Shown: piece after piece, positions 8,924-18,098 of the stretch
Layout: every line of letters starts with the position of its first letter
Numbering within the stretch: position 1 is the first letter of the stretch
The notes under the pieces: model-generated
Told to the model about the DNA's origin: nothing
Databases searched by the model: none
What the model saw: the letters and a program-made list of their open reading frames with translations, nothing else
Source: a virus
DNA length: 47,075 nt
Strand: one strand, 5' to 3'
Virus record (IMG/VR): IMGVR_UViG_3300028025_005268
Coordinates: 1 to 47,075 of that record
Position numbers and translations under genes: made by a program

Positions 8924-10756
8924 ATGGCAAAAAAAATATCATACGCAACAAGAGACTTTGCGGGATTAAGACAAGAATTAGTAAACCTAACAAAAGAATA
9001 TTATCCTGATTTAGTAAAAAATACTAATGATGCGTCTATATTCTCAGTATTATTAGATTTAAATGCTGCCGTTGCTGATAACTTACACTACCACATTGAT
9101 AGAGTTTGGCAAGAAACAATGTTAGATTTTGCCCAACAAAGACAATCATTATTTCACATTGCTAAAACATATGGAATAAAGATACCCGGTAATAGACCAT
9201 CGGTTGCTTTATGTGATTTCTCTATTAACGTACCCGTTCGTGGTGATAAAGAAGATGAGAGATATCTTGGAGTTTTAAAAGCGGGTGCTCAAGTCTCAGG
9301 TGCCGGTCAAATATTTGAAACATTAGAAGATATTGATTTTGGTAGTCCATTTAACAGTAAGGGAGAGCCGAATAGATTAAAGATACCTAACCTTGACACC
9401 AATAATAAGTTAATTTCATATACAATTACTAAGAGAGATGCGGTAGCCAACGGTGCCACAAGAATTTATAGAAGGGTTATTAATGAGGTTGACCAAAAAC
9501 CATTTTTTAAAATCTATCTTCCTGAACAAAATGTATTAGGTATTACTTCAGTTATTCATAAAGAAGGAACATCGTTCGGGACTAATCCAACAACCGCGGA
9601 GTTCGAATCGACAACAAATAAATGGTATGAAGTAAAAACATTAATTGACGATAAAATATTTCAACCTGACCCAACTGCCGCATCTGATAAAGATAATTTT
9701 AAAGCAGGAAAATATATTTCAGTTAAAAATAAATTTGTAACTGAAACAACACCTGAAAGTTTCTTCTCATTAACATTTGGTTCGGGAACGGTTGACCCAC
9801 TAGATAATTTAGACAACTATATTAACGGTTCAATGAAAGTTAATTTAGGTAGTTATCTAAATAATATGTCGTTAGGAACAATACCTAAAGCTAATACAAC
9901 ATTATTCATAAAGTATCGTATTGGTGGAGGTAAAGATTCTAATTTAGGTGTGAGTGTTATTACGAATGTCGATAATGTTGAATTTAATATAAATGGACCA
10001 TTATCCTCAATCAATACACAAGTTGAACAATCACTTAGAGTTACTAATGTAACACCTGCAGTGGGTGGTGCTGACCAACCAACTATTGAAGAATTAAGAA
10101 ACATGATAGCATACAATTTTGCGGCGCAAGACAGAGCAGTAACATTGAATGACTACAAATCGTTGATTGAAACAATGCCATCAACATATGGAGCTCCGTC
10201 TAAAGTAAATGTAATGGAAGAAGATAATAAGGTTAAAATTAAATTATTATCTTATGATGAGAACGGAAATCTAACTGATACTGTATCCAACACATTGAAA
10301 AATAACATTTTAGGTTATCTTTCTGAATACAGGATGATTAATGACTATATTGACATTACGAGTGGTGAAGTTATTGATTTAGGATTAGAAATAGATTTGG
10401 TTACGGATAAAAATTCAACAACAACTGAGATTATTAAAACAACAATACAAGATGTTATTAGTTTTTTTGCTATAGAGAAACGTAAAATGGGTGACCCTTT
10501 ATTTGTTGGTGATTTAATGAAAGTAATTGGTAATGTTAGTGGTGTTGTTAACGTTGTTGATGTACGTGTATTTGGTAAAACCGGTGGAAATTACTCATCT
10601 TCAGAAGTTTCCCAAACATATAAAAACGCGGCAACTAAAGAGATACTACAATCTGACATGACAATCTACATGAAATCTAATCAAATATATCAAATTAGAT
10701 TCCCAAATGTGGATATTAAAGTTAGAACCAAAACTTCAGGAACGACTACATTCTAA
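8924..10756 (+). CDS. Baseplate wedge protein, gp6/baseplate J family
   Basis: This 610-residue protein resembles T4 gp6 (660), which forms the inner ring of the baseplate by dimerising between wedges. Visible signatures are the N-terminal segment ATRDFAGLRQELVNLTKEYY and the following stretch with DASIFSVLLDLNAAVADNL, and, at about residues 380-430, QPTIEELRNMIAYNFAAQDRAVTLNDYKSLI, which is characteristic of gp6/baseplate J proteins. The C-terminal third (KMGDPLFVGDLMKVIGNVSGVVNVVDVRV) also fits that family. It lies one base after the gp25-like gene. The long Ser/Thr-rich middle is more variable. Confidence 0.88.
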   Translation: MAKKISYATRDFAGLRQELVNLTKEYYPDLVKNTNDASIFSVLLDLNAAVADNLHYHIDRVWQETMLDFAQQRQSLFHIAKTYGIKIPGNRPSVALCDFSINVPVRGDKEDERYLGVLKAGAQVSGAGQIFETLEDIDFGSPFNSKGEPNRLKIPNLDTNNKLISYTITKRDAVANGATRIYRRVINEVDQKPFFKIYLPEQNVLGITSVIHKEGTSFGTNPTTAEFESTTNKWYEVKTLIDDKIFQPDPTAASDKDNFKAGKYISVKNKFVTETTPESFFSLTFGSGTVDPLDNLDNYINGSMKVNLGSYLNNMSLGTIPKANTTLFIKYRIGGGKDSNLGVSVITNVDNVEFNINGPLSSINTQVEQSLRVTNVTPAVGGADQPTIEELRNMIAYNFAAQDRAVTLNDYKSLIETMPSTYGAPSKVNVMEEDNKVKIKLLSYDENGNLTDTVSNTLKNNILGYLSEYRMINDYIDITSGEVIDLGLEIDLVTDKNSTTTEIIKTTIQDVISFFAIEKRKMGDPLFVGDLMKVIGNVSGVVNVVDVRVFGKTGGNYSSSEVSQTYKNAATKEILQSDMTIYMKSNQIYQIRFPNVDIKVRTKTSGTTTF

Positions 10757-10770
10757 AATGTTTTTTCTTT

Positions 10771-10806
10771 ATAATAGTAGAAAATCGTAAGCTTTCTATT
10801 TATTAT
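10771..10806 (+). other. Imperfect inverted repeat before the 1311-residue structural gene
   Basis: ATAATAGTAGAAA (10771-10783) is nearly complementary to TTTCTATTTATTAT (10793-10806). The long A/T-rich hairpin ends four bases before the start codon at 10810. No T-tract follows, so it is not an ordinary terminator. It could be an RNA-processing or translation-control hairpin, or chance in A/T-rich sequence. Confidence 0.35.
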
Positions 10807-10809
10807 AGT

Positions 10810-13800
10810 ATGGTACAAAAACATAGAATTTCCACTAATATCGGTAAGGACCAAAAAGTCACGGTTGAATTAAATCAGGACTACGATTTCCTTGAGATTT
10901 TATCTTTAAAATTTACACAACAAGAGGCGTATACATCAATTTGTGCCGACTACGGTGTTGTTTGTGGTAGAATTACCGCAAATAACGGACTAGGTATTCC
11001 CAATGCTCGCGTTTCAATATTTGTACCATTGACTGATGAGGATTCCGAAGACCCTGTTATTAGTGCTCTTTATCCCTATACATCCATAAGTGTTAAAGAC
11101 GATAACAATTATCGATATAATTTATTACCATCAAGAAAACAACACGGTGGACACGAACCAACAGGTACTTTTCCTGACCAAAGAGATGTTTTAACAAGAG
11201 AAGAAGTATTAGAGGTGTATGAAAAATATTATAAGTACACAGTTAAAACAAACACCGCAGGTGACTTTATGATTTGGGGAGTTCCTCCGGGTGAACAAAC
11301 TATCCATGTTGATTTAGACCTTTCAGATATTAGTTGTTTTTCATTAAGACCCGATGATTTTATTAGAAAGGGTACAGGTTTAGATGAATTTAAATCGGCA
11401 TATGAATTTAAATCATCAGATGACATTGATTCACTACCACAAATTGTAACGTTTGATAAAATTATTCAAGTATACCCATTTTGGGGTAATGCTGACATTT
11501 GTGAATTAGGTATATCAAGAGTTGATTTTGATTTATCAGAAAAAGGAATTAAGATTGAGCCAATGGCTTATTTTATTGGGTCAATTTACACAGACACGGA
11601 GGGTAACCAAGTAAGTAAAGGATGTACACCTGGAAATCTTGAAGGTGGTAAATGTTCATTAACAACAGGTGAGGCAACAATTGAAGCTATCAGATTTAAA
11701 AACGCAAGAGATACACAAAATAGACCAATACTTGAAGAATATAAAGTAAAGGAGGATGTAAATGAAGACGGTTCATTTGTTTTACCATTACCGATGAACA
11801 TGGAATATCTTTACACCAATGAATATGGTGAAAATGAAATTACAAATGACCCAAACAAAGGTGTTCCAACATCATCATGTTATCGTTTTAGAATAACGAT
11901 GAAAAACACACAAAGTAATGGTGACAATAGTATGGGGTCATATTTGGTACCCAACATTAAAGAATATTTAAACGAAGACACCGATTTATCATACAACTTT
12001 TCACTTAATTGGGAAGATTATCCAACAGGCTCAACCACGGGCGATGTAGTTTTTTACAACGAAAATGGTTCATATTATCCTAAAGATTACTTTTATCGAT
12101 TAAACTATAATAAAGTTTATACGATGTCATCTTTTATGGGTTCATATTTTAGTGCCAGCGGATTAGGTACACACACCTATCTTGGTTTAAAAGACATTTC
12201 ACCAAAAAAAGAGGATGATTGTGAAAGTTCAATTGTAACACCGCCGGCAAACTGGGGAATGATGAATATCAATTTTTCCATTTTATTGGCAATAACACTT
12301 AATATTTTTGAACGAATAATTTATCAAGCGTTTATGTATGCGATTGAGGTTTTAATTTTACCATTTCAATTTCTTTATGAAATTATATTCCCACTTAGTG
12401 ATTGGACATTTGGTTGGATTGATGATTGGCAACCTTTTAAAGAATTTGATGACTTAATTATTGAACCACTACAAAGATTTGGAACAATAAGATTAGGTGT
12501 AACAATTTATCCCGAATGTGTGACATGTAATAATGTGAACGGTGAGGATGTTACGGTCGAACCACCCCCTGCTGTCACATCTCCAACCGATATATATACA
12601 CTTGTTAAAACTGGTATATTATATCCAAGTAGTGCTTATGAGGGTAACTCAACAAATAATATCACTGACCCAAATCCCGACCAAAAAAAATTATATTTAA
12701 CGATACCAAATGGAGTTTATCCACCACCAACAAACAACGCCGGTGAACCATCATGGGCTACTGTAGTTCAAAATCCCGCAAAATATCATATAGTGATTAA
12801 CAATGTCGGTTTTGGTAACACGTTGAGTGTTAATACATACACACATACGGCAAATGACCCATATGATACTGGTACATACTATTCTACACCAAATACGGCT
12901 TATGATTGGACCACACCAAGTAACAATACAAACTCCCCATTATCGTATAAATTATATGATAAAACACAAACACCCATAGGTGCGAATCCCGGCGGTGCCA
13001 CTATTAATGGGGAATCATTACCATCAGGTTGTTCACAATATATGACTGTCTATGATGAAAATATAGTTGCTCAGACATATTGTAGAGATAGTTTTAATGT
13101 TCCATATGATAGTTTACTAACTTCAGATTTACAAACCGGAACAAGTTGTAGTGGTGGTAAAAATCCATCCGGTCAAGTAATTTATTCTCGAACTGGAAAT
13201 CATTGTAGAACTTGTGAAACAAAAACAGGTTATTCCGAATTTAGAAACGGTTTATTTAGAATTATACCGGCAGCTGATAAATATAACTGGCAGGCAAACT
13301 TTCAGGCAATTGATGAATATTGTAGAAGAAAACTTGTTGGTAAGCTATTCTGTGAGGGGTGGATTAACTATTCATTCTTAGATAACTGGTTATCCGGCTC
13401 ATTATATTTCTTTAAATTCGGTTCAAGAGTTAGATGGGATAATGAGGCTGAATTGGATTTAAATGTCTATTGGACATCGTATTGTGAAGATTTAGTTTAT
13501 TTCAAAGGAGGTTCAATATCTAATCCAGATAAAAGATTTTACTACCGTTCAACACCATATAATAACATAACCGGCGAATATAGTTCCTTAAAACTCGGTA
13601 CGTTAGCACACCCAACAACAATGGTTGATTTGGGACCAAGAGATGAATTTATAAAAGAAATCTGTATTGACCCTAAAATGGACCCAAATTGTTCTGTATC
13701 AAGAAATATTGGTGCGACATCATATAAAGACCATAAAGAAATGTTGGGTTTATATATAAACTATAAAATGGACATTTTAGGCTCACAGGGGGATTTTTAT

Positions 13801-14745
13801 AGATTTGTTAGAAACGATGGATTTGATGCTAAATTACCGTTTAAGATGCAAGGTCAGATTTTAAACGGTGATATTTTACAATTAATGTCAATGAACAATG
13901 AAGTTGGTATTCATGGTTTTGATTTACAAGATAAAAGATATGAGGTATATAATCCAATTATTTTAGACCCTGAAAATTATCCTGACTATTTTAAGGCTGA
14001 TGATGGTAGTGCCAATGGTCCGTTAGCGATTAATCTTAAATTAGATGAGGCGGATGGTTATAGAACCAGAGTTTGTATTAATGAACCAGGTAGATTAACT
14101 GAATCATCACAAGAAGTTCCATTCTATTATTGGAATAAACATGGAACAGGATTTGGTTTAGGTGTCGACCAATCTTGGGATTATAATACAATTGTTAAAC
14201 AACCATTACAAGGGATGGTTAATCCTTATACTAATCGATACAAATATAATGGAGACACGTCACATCCATACATGTTATTACCAATGACTAACGAATTTGA
14301 TGGTGAAATCATTAAATTAAACGCCGTTTCAGTACCAAGAACAAACGTTGTTTTTGATTATGAACATTTAAACACAGATTCAAATGGTTTTTTAACATCA
14401 ACATTAGACGGTACCCATCAAAACTATAACATGCAGGAAGAAGGGTTTACATTCTTATATATCACTGGAGGCGATGGTACCATAACGGGAGCAACTGCCG
14501 GTAAGTTATATGTTAGAAAAGGAGACGCATCATCGACAAGTGGTTCAGGTAATTGGGCAACACCAATTGATTGGGACAATACTATTGATTATATAATATT
14601 ACCAACAAGTTCCAACTACGCGGGTACAAAACAAATCCTATCAACACCATTCTTATTTTATTTTGGGATAAAACCGGGTAAAACCGCAATTGATAAATTT
14701 ATACAAAGATTTGGACCTAAAGGTGCATTTACATCGGCAGAATAA
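10810..14745 (+). CDS. Very large tail/baseplate structural protein with carboxypeptidase-regulatory-like domain and hydrophobic hairpin
   Basis: A 1311-residue protein directly after the gp25 and gp6 homologues, the position held by gp7 in T4-like phages. I cannot show gp7 homology by sequence. Residues about 45-75 (CGRITANNGLGIPNARVSIFVPL) look like a beta-sandwich of the carboxypeptidase-regulatory type, followed at about 150 by NTAGDFMIWGVPPGEQTIHV, the usual end of such a domain. Residues about 485-530 form a striking hydrophobic block (FSILLAITLNIFERIIYQAF, then a stretch ending LPFQFLYEIIFPL), enough for two membrane-spanning helices. The C-terminal two thirds is Tyr/Asn/Gly-rich with many cysteines (for example CSGG, CRTCETKTGY, CRRKLVGKLFCEGW). 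Its stop overlaps the next start by one base (TAATG). A role as a wedge or membrane-interacting baseplate component is an inference. Confidence 0.75.
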   Translation: MVQKHRISTNIGKDQKVTVELNQDYDFLEILSLKFTQQEAYTSICADYGVVCGRITANNGLGIPNARVSIFVPLTDEDSEDPVISALYPYTSISVKDDNNYRYNLLPSRKQHGGHEPTGTFPDQRDVLTREEVLEVYEKYYKYTVKTNTAGDFMIWGVPPGEQTIHVDLDLSDISCFSLRPDDFIRKGTGLDEFKSAYEFKSSDDIDSLPQIVTFDKIIQVYPFWGNADICELGISRVDFDLSEKGIKIEPMAYFIGSIYTDTEGNQVSKGCTPGNLEGGKCSLTTGEATIEAIRFKNARDTQNRPILEEYKVKEDVNEDGSFVLPLPMNMEYLYTNEYGENEITNDPNKGVPTSSCYRFRITMKNTQSNGDNSMGSYLVPNIKEYLNEDTDLSYNFSLNWEDYPTGSTTGDVVFYNENGSYYPKDYFYRLNYNKVYTMSSFMGSYFSASGLGTHTYLGLKDISPKKEDDCESSIVTPPANWGMMNINFSILLAITLNIFERIIYQAFMYAIEVLILPFQFLYEIIFPLSDWTFGWIDDWQPFKEFDDLIIEPLQRFGTIRLGVTIYPECVTCNNVNGEDVTVEPPPAVTSPTDIYTLVKTGILYPSSAYEGNSTNNITDPNPDQKKLYLTIPNGVYPPPTNNAGEPSWATVVQNPAKYHIVINNVGFGNTLSVNTYTHTANDPYDTGTYYSTPNTAYDWTTPSNNTNSPLSYKLYDKTQTPIGANPGGATINGESLPSGCSQYMTVYDENIVAQTYCRDSFNVPYDSLLTSDLQTGTSCSGGKNPSGQVIYSRTGNHCRTCETKTGYSEFRNGLFRIIPAADKYNWQANFQAIDEYCRRKLVGKLFCEGWINYSFLDNWLSGSLYFFKFGSRVRWDNEAELDLNVYWTSYCEDLVYFKGGSISNPDKRFYYRSTPYNNITGEYSSLKLGTLAHPTTMVDLGPRDEFIKEICIDPKMDPNCSVSRNIGATSYKDHKEMLGLYINYKMDILGSQGDFYRFVRNDGFDAKLPFKMQGQILNGDILQLMSMNNEVGIHGFDLQDKRYEVYNPIILDPENYPDYFKADDGSANGPLAINLKLDEADGYRTRVCINEPGRLTESSQEVPFYYWNKHGTGFGLGVDQSWDYNTIVKQPLQGMVNPYTNRYKYNGDTSHPYMLLPMTNEFDGEIIKLNAVSVPRTNVVFDYEHLNTDSNGFLTSTLDGTHQNYNMQEEGFTFLYITGGDGTITGATAGKLYVRKGDASSTSGSGNWATPIDWDNTIDYIILPTSSNYAGTKQILSTPFLFYFGIKPGKTAIDKFIQRFGPKGAFTSAE

Positions 14746-16523
14746 TGGAAGAAAAAAAAGAAATATTATTACCAAGTAAACGATACGCAAATGCGGAGGA
14801 ACAAGAACTGAATCTAAAGTTAGAACTTGAAAGTTCGGAATCGTTGTTAAGAATTGGTGATAGAGATATCATATTAGATATTGCCAAACTTTATGACAAA
14901 GAAAGAAACAATAGTACAAACTATAAGATTTACGGTAAAATGAAAATGATTTTCCGTAACATGTATAGTGGTGTTACAGAATATCCATACTTGGAAGAAA
15001 GGTTATATCTCGTTGGTGACGGTTCAGATAATAATTTTAATGGTTTCATACCATACGATGAGTTTGCGTTTCTAAGAAGAGATTTATATCGTGAATACAC
15101 GGTACCGGGTTCAGGCTCAGTATTGGGTGGTTCAAATAGTACACCAACAATCGCAAAATCAGGTTCAACAGAACACACAACAATAACCACAATGACCGCA
15201 CCGTATCATAATTGGAACGTCTATTTAAGTTATGTATCGGGACAGGATAGTTCATATCCAATGAAATATACACTTTCGGGTAATACCAATAACGTATATA
15301 GTTTTACTGCTGGTAATGGTATACCATTTAGAGTTACAGATACGGGTAATTCATACGTTTTAACAAGTCCCGTACCGCACGGTATCAGTGTGGGTGAGTA
15401 TATCGTTATTTCAGGTGGTACGATAGTAAATTATGGTGAAACAAAGGACAACACGTTCTATGTTAATAGTGTGGGTAATGAAACGTATAACTCAGAAAAG
15501 TATGTGATAACGTTACTTAAAACGCAATTCAAACAAGGGTTGAGTATAAGTGGTGTTGTATTGGGTAAGAGATGTTTAAATGTAAATAACATTTCAGGAA
15601 CGACCTCAACATATTACGTCCATAAACATACATTATTAACCGGACCATCTGATTATATTTTAGATAATGTTGGGTTTGAAAGTCCGATATGGGAGGATGA
15701 AAAGAAAATGTTACTTGAAAATAGTGCGGGTGTTAATGATGTCGTAGTTGAAAGAAATAGAATGGAATCTGTTCTGTTTGATTTCAAAGAACCACTAGTG
15801 TTATCGGGACTAACTAACAATCTAAACTATACCCCAACAGAAGTATATGTAACTACAGTTTTTAGAAATGGTAATGGATATTTTAATTACCCACCAAAAA
15901 CTGGTTATAAATTTAATTTTCACGATAGTTGGGTTGATAAACATTTTGACGGAAATACCTCACAGGAATCTGAATTTACCAAAGGAACCTTTACTCGTGG
16001 AGATATAACATTTACTAGTGGTAACACATTATCGATTGGTGATGTGATTAATGGTGCGTTTGTTGAATATAATAGAAAAGAAATGAAGGAGAGAATTATT
16101 AGTGAGTCATATCACAAAATAACCAATCCAACTGACATATTTAATTTTGGTCAAACTAATCCACTTTATTATTCGGGGGCAAGTATAACTAACCCAATTG
16201 GTTTATATTATCAACCACACAATAGAGTAAAACTAAGGGAGTTATCACCATATATGGAAATGGCAAAAACGAATGACATTTACAACTTACCTGAAAATAC
16301 AATCTACGATAAGGATGAGGATGTGTGGAGATGGAGAGATTTATACGACCACGGTTATATTGACCCTGACGGTTACGGAACTAATTTTCCGTTTGCCAAC
16401 GGTATTCATTATGTTAAGACAGATGTTAATTTCTATTTAAGAAACGAAAAACAATACATCAACAAACAAGATGGTTTGATTGATTTTAATACAAGAGCAA
16501 AAAATAATAATTTACTTTGTTAA
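14745..16523 (+). CDS. Tail structural protein, function unknown
   Basis: A 592-residue protein whose start overlaps the stop of the 1311-residue protein by one base and whose stop lies 1 base before the next start, so it belongs to one structural operon. It is beta-rich, with frequent Gly/Thr/Asn and few cysteines and no signal peptide. A segment at about residues 200-265, PVPHGISVGEYIVISGG followed by NTFYVNSVGNETYNSEKYVITL, looks like a small beta-domain common in phage tail proteins. The C-terminal part (GLYYQPHNRVKLRELSPYME, then VWRWRDLYDHGYIDPDGYG) is aromatic-rich. I cannot name the family. A baseplate or tail-associated role is inferred from neighbours. Confidence 0.7.
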   Translation: MEEKKEILLPSKRYANAEEQELNLKLELESSESLLRIGDRDIILDIAKLYDKERNNSTNYKIYGKMKMIFRNMYSGVTEYPYLEERLYLVGDGSDNNFNGFIPYDEFAFLRRDLYREYTVPGSGSVLGGSNSTPTIAKSGSTEHTTITTMTAPYHNWNVYLSYVSGQDSSYPMKYTLSGNTNNVYSFTAGNGIPFRVTDTGNSYVLTSPVPHGISVGEYIVISGGTIVNYGETKDNTFYVNSVGNETYNSEKYVITLLKTQFKQGLSISGVVLGKRCLNVNNISGTTSTYYVHKHTLLTGPSDYILDNVGFESPIWEDEKKMLLENSAGVNDVVVERNRMESVLFDFKEPLVLSGLTNNLNYTPTEVYVTTVFRNGNGYFNYPPKTGYKFNFHDSWVDKHFDGNTSQESEFTKGTFTRGDITFTSGNTLSIGDVINGAFVEYNRKEMKERIISESYHKITNPTDIFNFGQTNPLYYSGASITNPIGLYYQPHNRVKLRELSPYMEMAKTNDIYNLPENTIYDKDEDVWRWRDLYDHGYIDPDGYGTNFPFANGIHYVKTDVNFYLRNEKQYINKQDGLIDFNTRAKNNNLLC

Positions 16524-16524
16524 A

Positions 16525-18051
16525 ATGGATATTTTAAGAAAATCGGGAGATTACAACATTATAATAAATCAAAACACCGACTTCCAAACAAATTTAGGTT
16601 GGGAAGAAGGTATGAATTTATTTGAGGAAGAGGTATTAGATACTATCATTAACCCCACCGATAATTACGAAACCGTAAGATATATCCACGAACCATATTC
16701 TGGATTGACATCAAACAGCAATGAAACACAATGTGACATTTGGTTTAAGTTCTATTTTATAGACGCTAATACAAGTTATAATAATGGTTTAGACTACAAT
16801 TTGGTTGGAATCTCTCCAAAAGAAAATGCGTTGATGACAAAACAATCAACAAAAAGTTTTTTTAGATTAGAGTTTTTTAAAACACCAAATGACCAACCAC
16901 CAACAAGATTAAATAGAAAGTTTGTATTCGCAAGAAACCTATCGTTACCTGTGGGTGAAAAGTTTTATTATACCACACTTAAACAGAATATACACGTACC
17001 TGTTTTTATGGGGTCAAACTATAAAAATAAAGAAAACATGTATTTGTTTTGGTTTCAAGACGATTCAGTATTAAGTGATTCAACACTAAGTGGTAATACA
17101 TTTTATATGACCGCCAAGTTCTATAACGGTGTGGATGGTTCTATTGTTGATTTTACAAATTCAAGATTGTTAAACACAACCGAAGTTTCAGAATTTGAGG
17201 ACCTTTATTATAAGGTGATAATTAATAAAAGTAATTATTCATATAAAATGTACCACTACACGGGTGGTACGGTTAGTGAAAGTGATAGGGTTGGAAATGG
17301 AATAACAAACTCAATTAATTTTTATGAAAAGGGTGGAGAATTGGCACCACCACCTACACCTACACCAGCACCACCTACACCAACTTCTACACCACCATCA
17401 CCATCACCAACACCACCGGCCCCATCACCGTCACCGTCGGCACCTAATAATTCAGGTGACCCAACATATGAAGTTTCGGTAAATAGAACCGAAATAGATG
17501 AAACAGGACCAAATAATTCGGTTACCGTTACGGTTACCACAACAAATGTGGCAAATGGTACTGTACTTTATTGGGATTTAGCGGTGGGGTCAAGTATAAT
17601 ATTAAATCTTCCACCTGTATCTGATTTTACGGGTGAAACATATACCGTTACGATAAACAATAATCAAGGGTCATTTACACTTACTGCCATTGAAGATTTT
17701 AGAACCGAAGGTCCTGGTGCTTTTGAAGCATTTGCCATCGACATTAAAACAGGTAATACTGCGGGAACCATAGTCGCAACAACACCACAACTAAAACTCT
17801 ATGACACCTCAAAAGACCCTGAAATATTCACATATTATGATGTACGAAATTGTGATTCAGGAACTACAGGTTTGGTGATGAGATATCCGGGACCCGATAA
17901 TTTAGATGCGGGTGTATATGTTATTTCCGACCCATTATTTAATCCACAACAAGTGGGTATTATATATAGAATAATTGGTGTTAGTACACAAACAATATTT
18001 ACACTATACTATAAAGAGGAAGTGGAGGCACCTTCAGGTGGATGTAACTAA
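16525..18051 (+). CDS. Tail protein with Pro-rich linker, Calx-beta-like domain and cysteine module
   Basis: A 508-residue protein. I start it at ATG 16525 (MDILRKSGDY), just after the previous stop; an in-frame ATG at 16480 lies inside the previous gene. The N-terminal 270 residues are an unrecognised structural domain. A Pro/Ser/Thr-only linker (about 272-308) follows, then a Calx-beta-like domain (about 313-420): EVSVNRTEIDETG, the phrase VANGTVLYWDL, then FRTEGPGAFEAFAI. The C-terminal module (about 424-490; YYDVRNCDSGTTGLVMRYPG...) recurs in the 1477-residue protein next door (YYNVQRCDD...VIKYNGPDN). The domain set points to a surface-exposed adhesive tail protein. The phage role is inferred. 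Confidence 0.75.
   Translation: MDILRKSGDYNIIINQNTDFQTNLGWEEGMNLFEEEVLDTIINPTDNYETVRYIHEPYSGLTSNSNETQCDIWFKFYFIDANTSYNNGLDYNLVGISPKENALMTKQSTKSFFRLEFFKTPNDQPPTRLNRKFVFARNLSLPVGEKFYYTTLKQNIHVPVFMGSNYKNKENMYLFWFQDDSVLSDSTLSGNTFYMTAKFYNGVDGSIVDFTNSRLLNTTEVSEFEDLYYKVIINKSNYSYKMYHYTGGTVSESDRVGNGITNSINFYEKGGELAPPPTPTPAPPTPTSTPPSPSPTPPAPSPSPSAPNNSGDPTYEVSVNRTEIDETGPNNSVTVTVTTTNVANGTVLYWDLAVGSSIILNLPPVSDFTGETYTVTINNNQGSFTLTAIEDFRTEGPGAFEAFAIDIKTGNTAGTIVATTPQLKLYDTSKDPEIFTYYDVRNCDSGTTGLVMRYPGPDNLDAGVYVISDPLFNPQQVGIIYRIIGVSTQTIFTLYYKEEVEAPSGGCN
17344..17450 (+). repeat. Pro/Thr/Ser-rich linker repeat
   Basis: Tandem CCA/ACA/TCA-type codons encode a PTPTPAPPTPTSTPP-like linker inside the 508-residue tail protein. 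It is the shortest of the low-complexity stalks in this window and is richer in Pro, Ser and Ala than the others. Confidence 0.85.
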
Positions 18052-18098
18052 TAAAATATTCAATATAAAAACATTAAAAGGATATTTAAAATATATAG

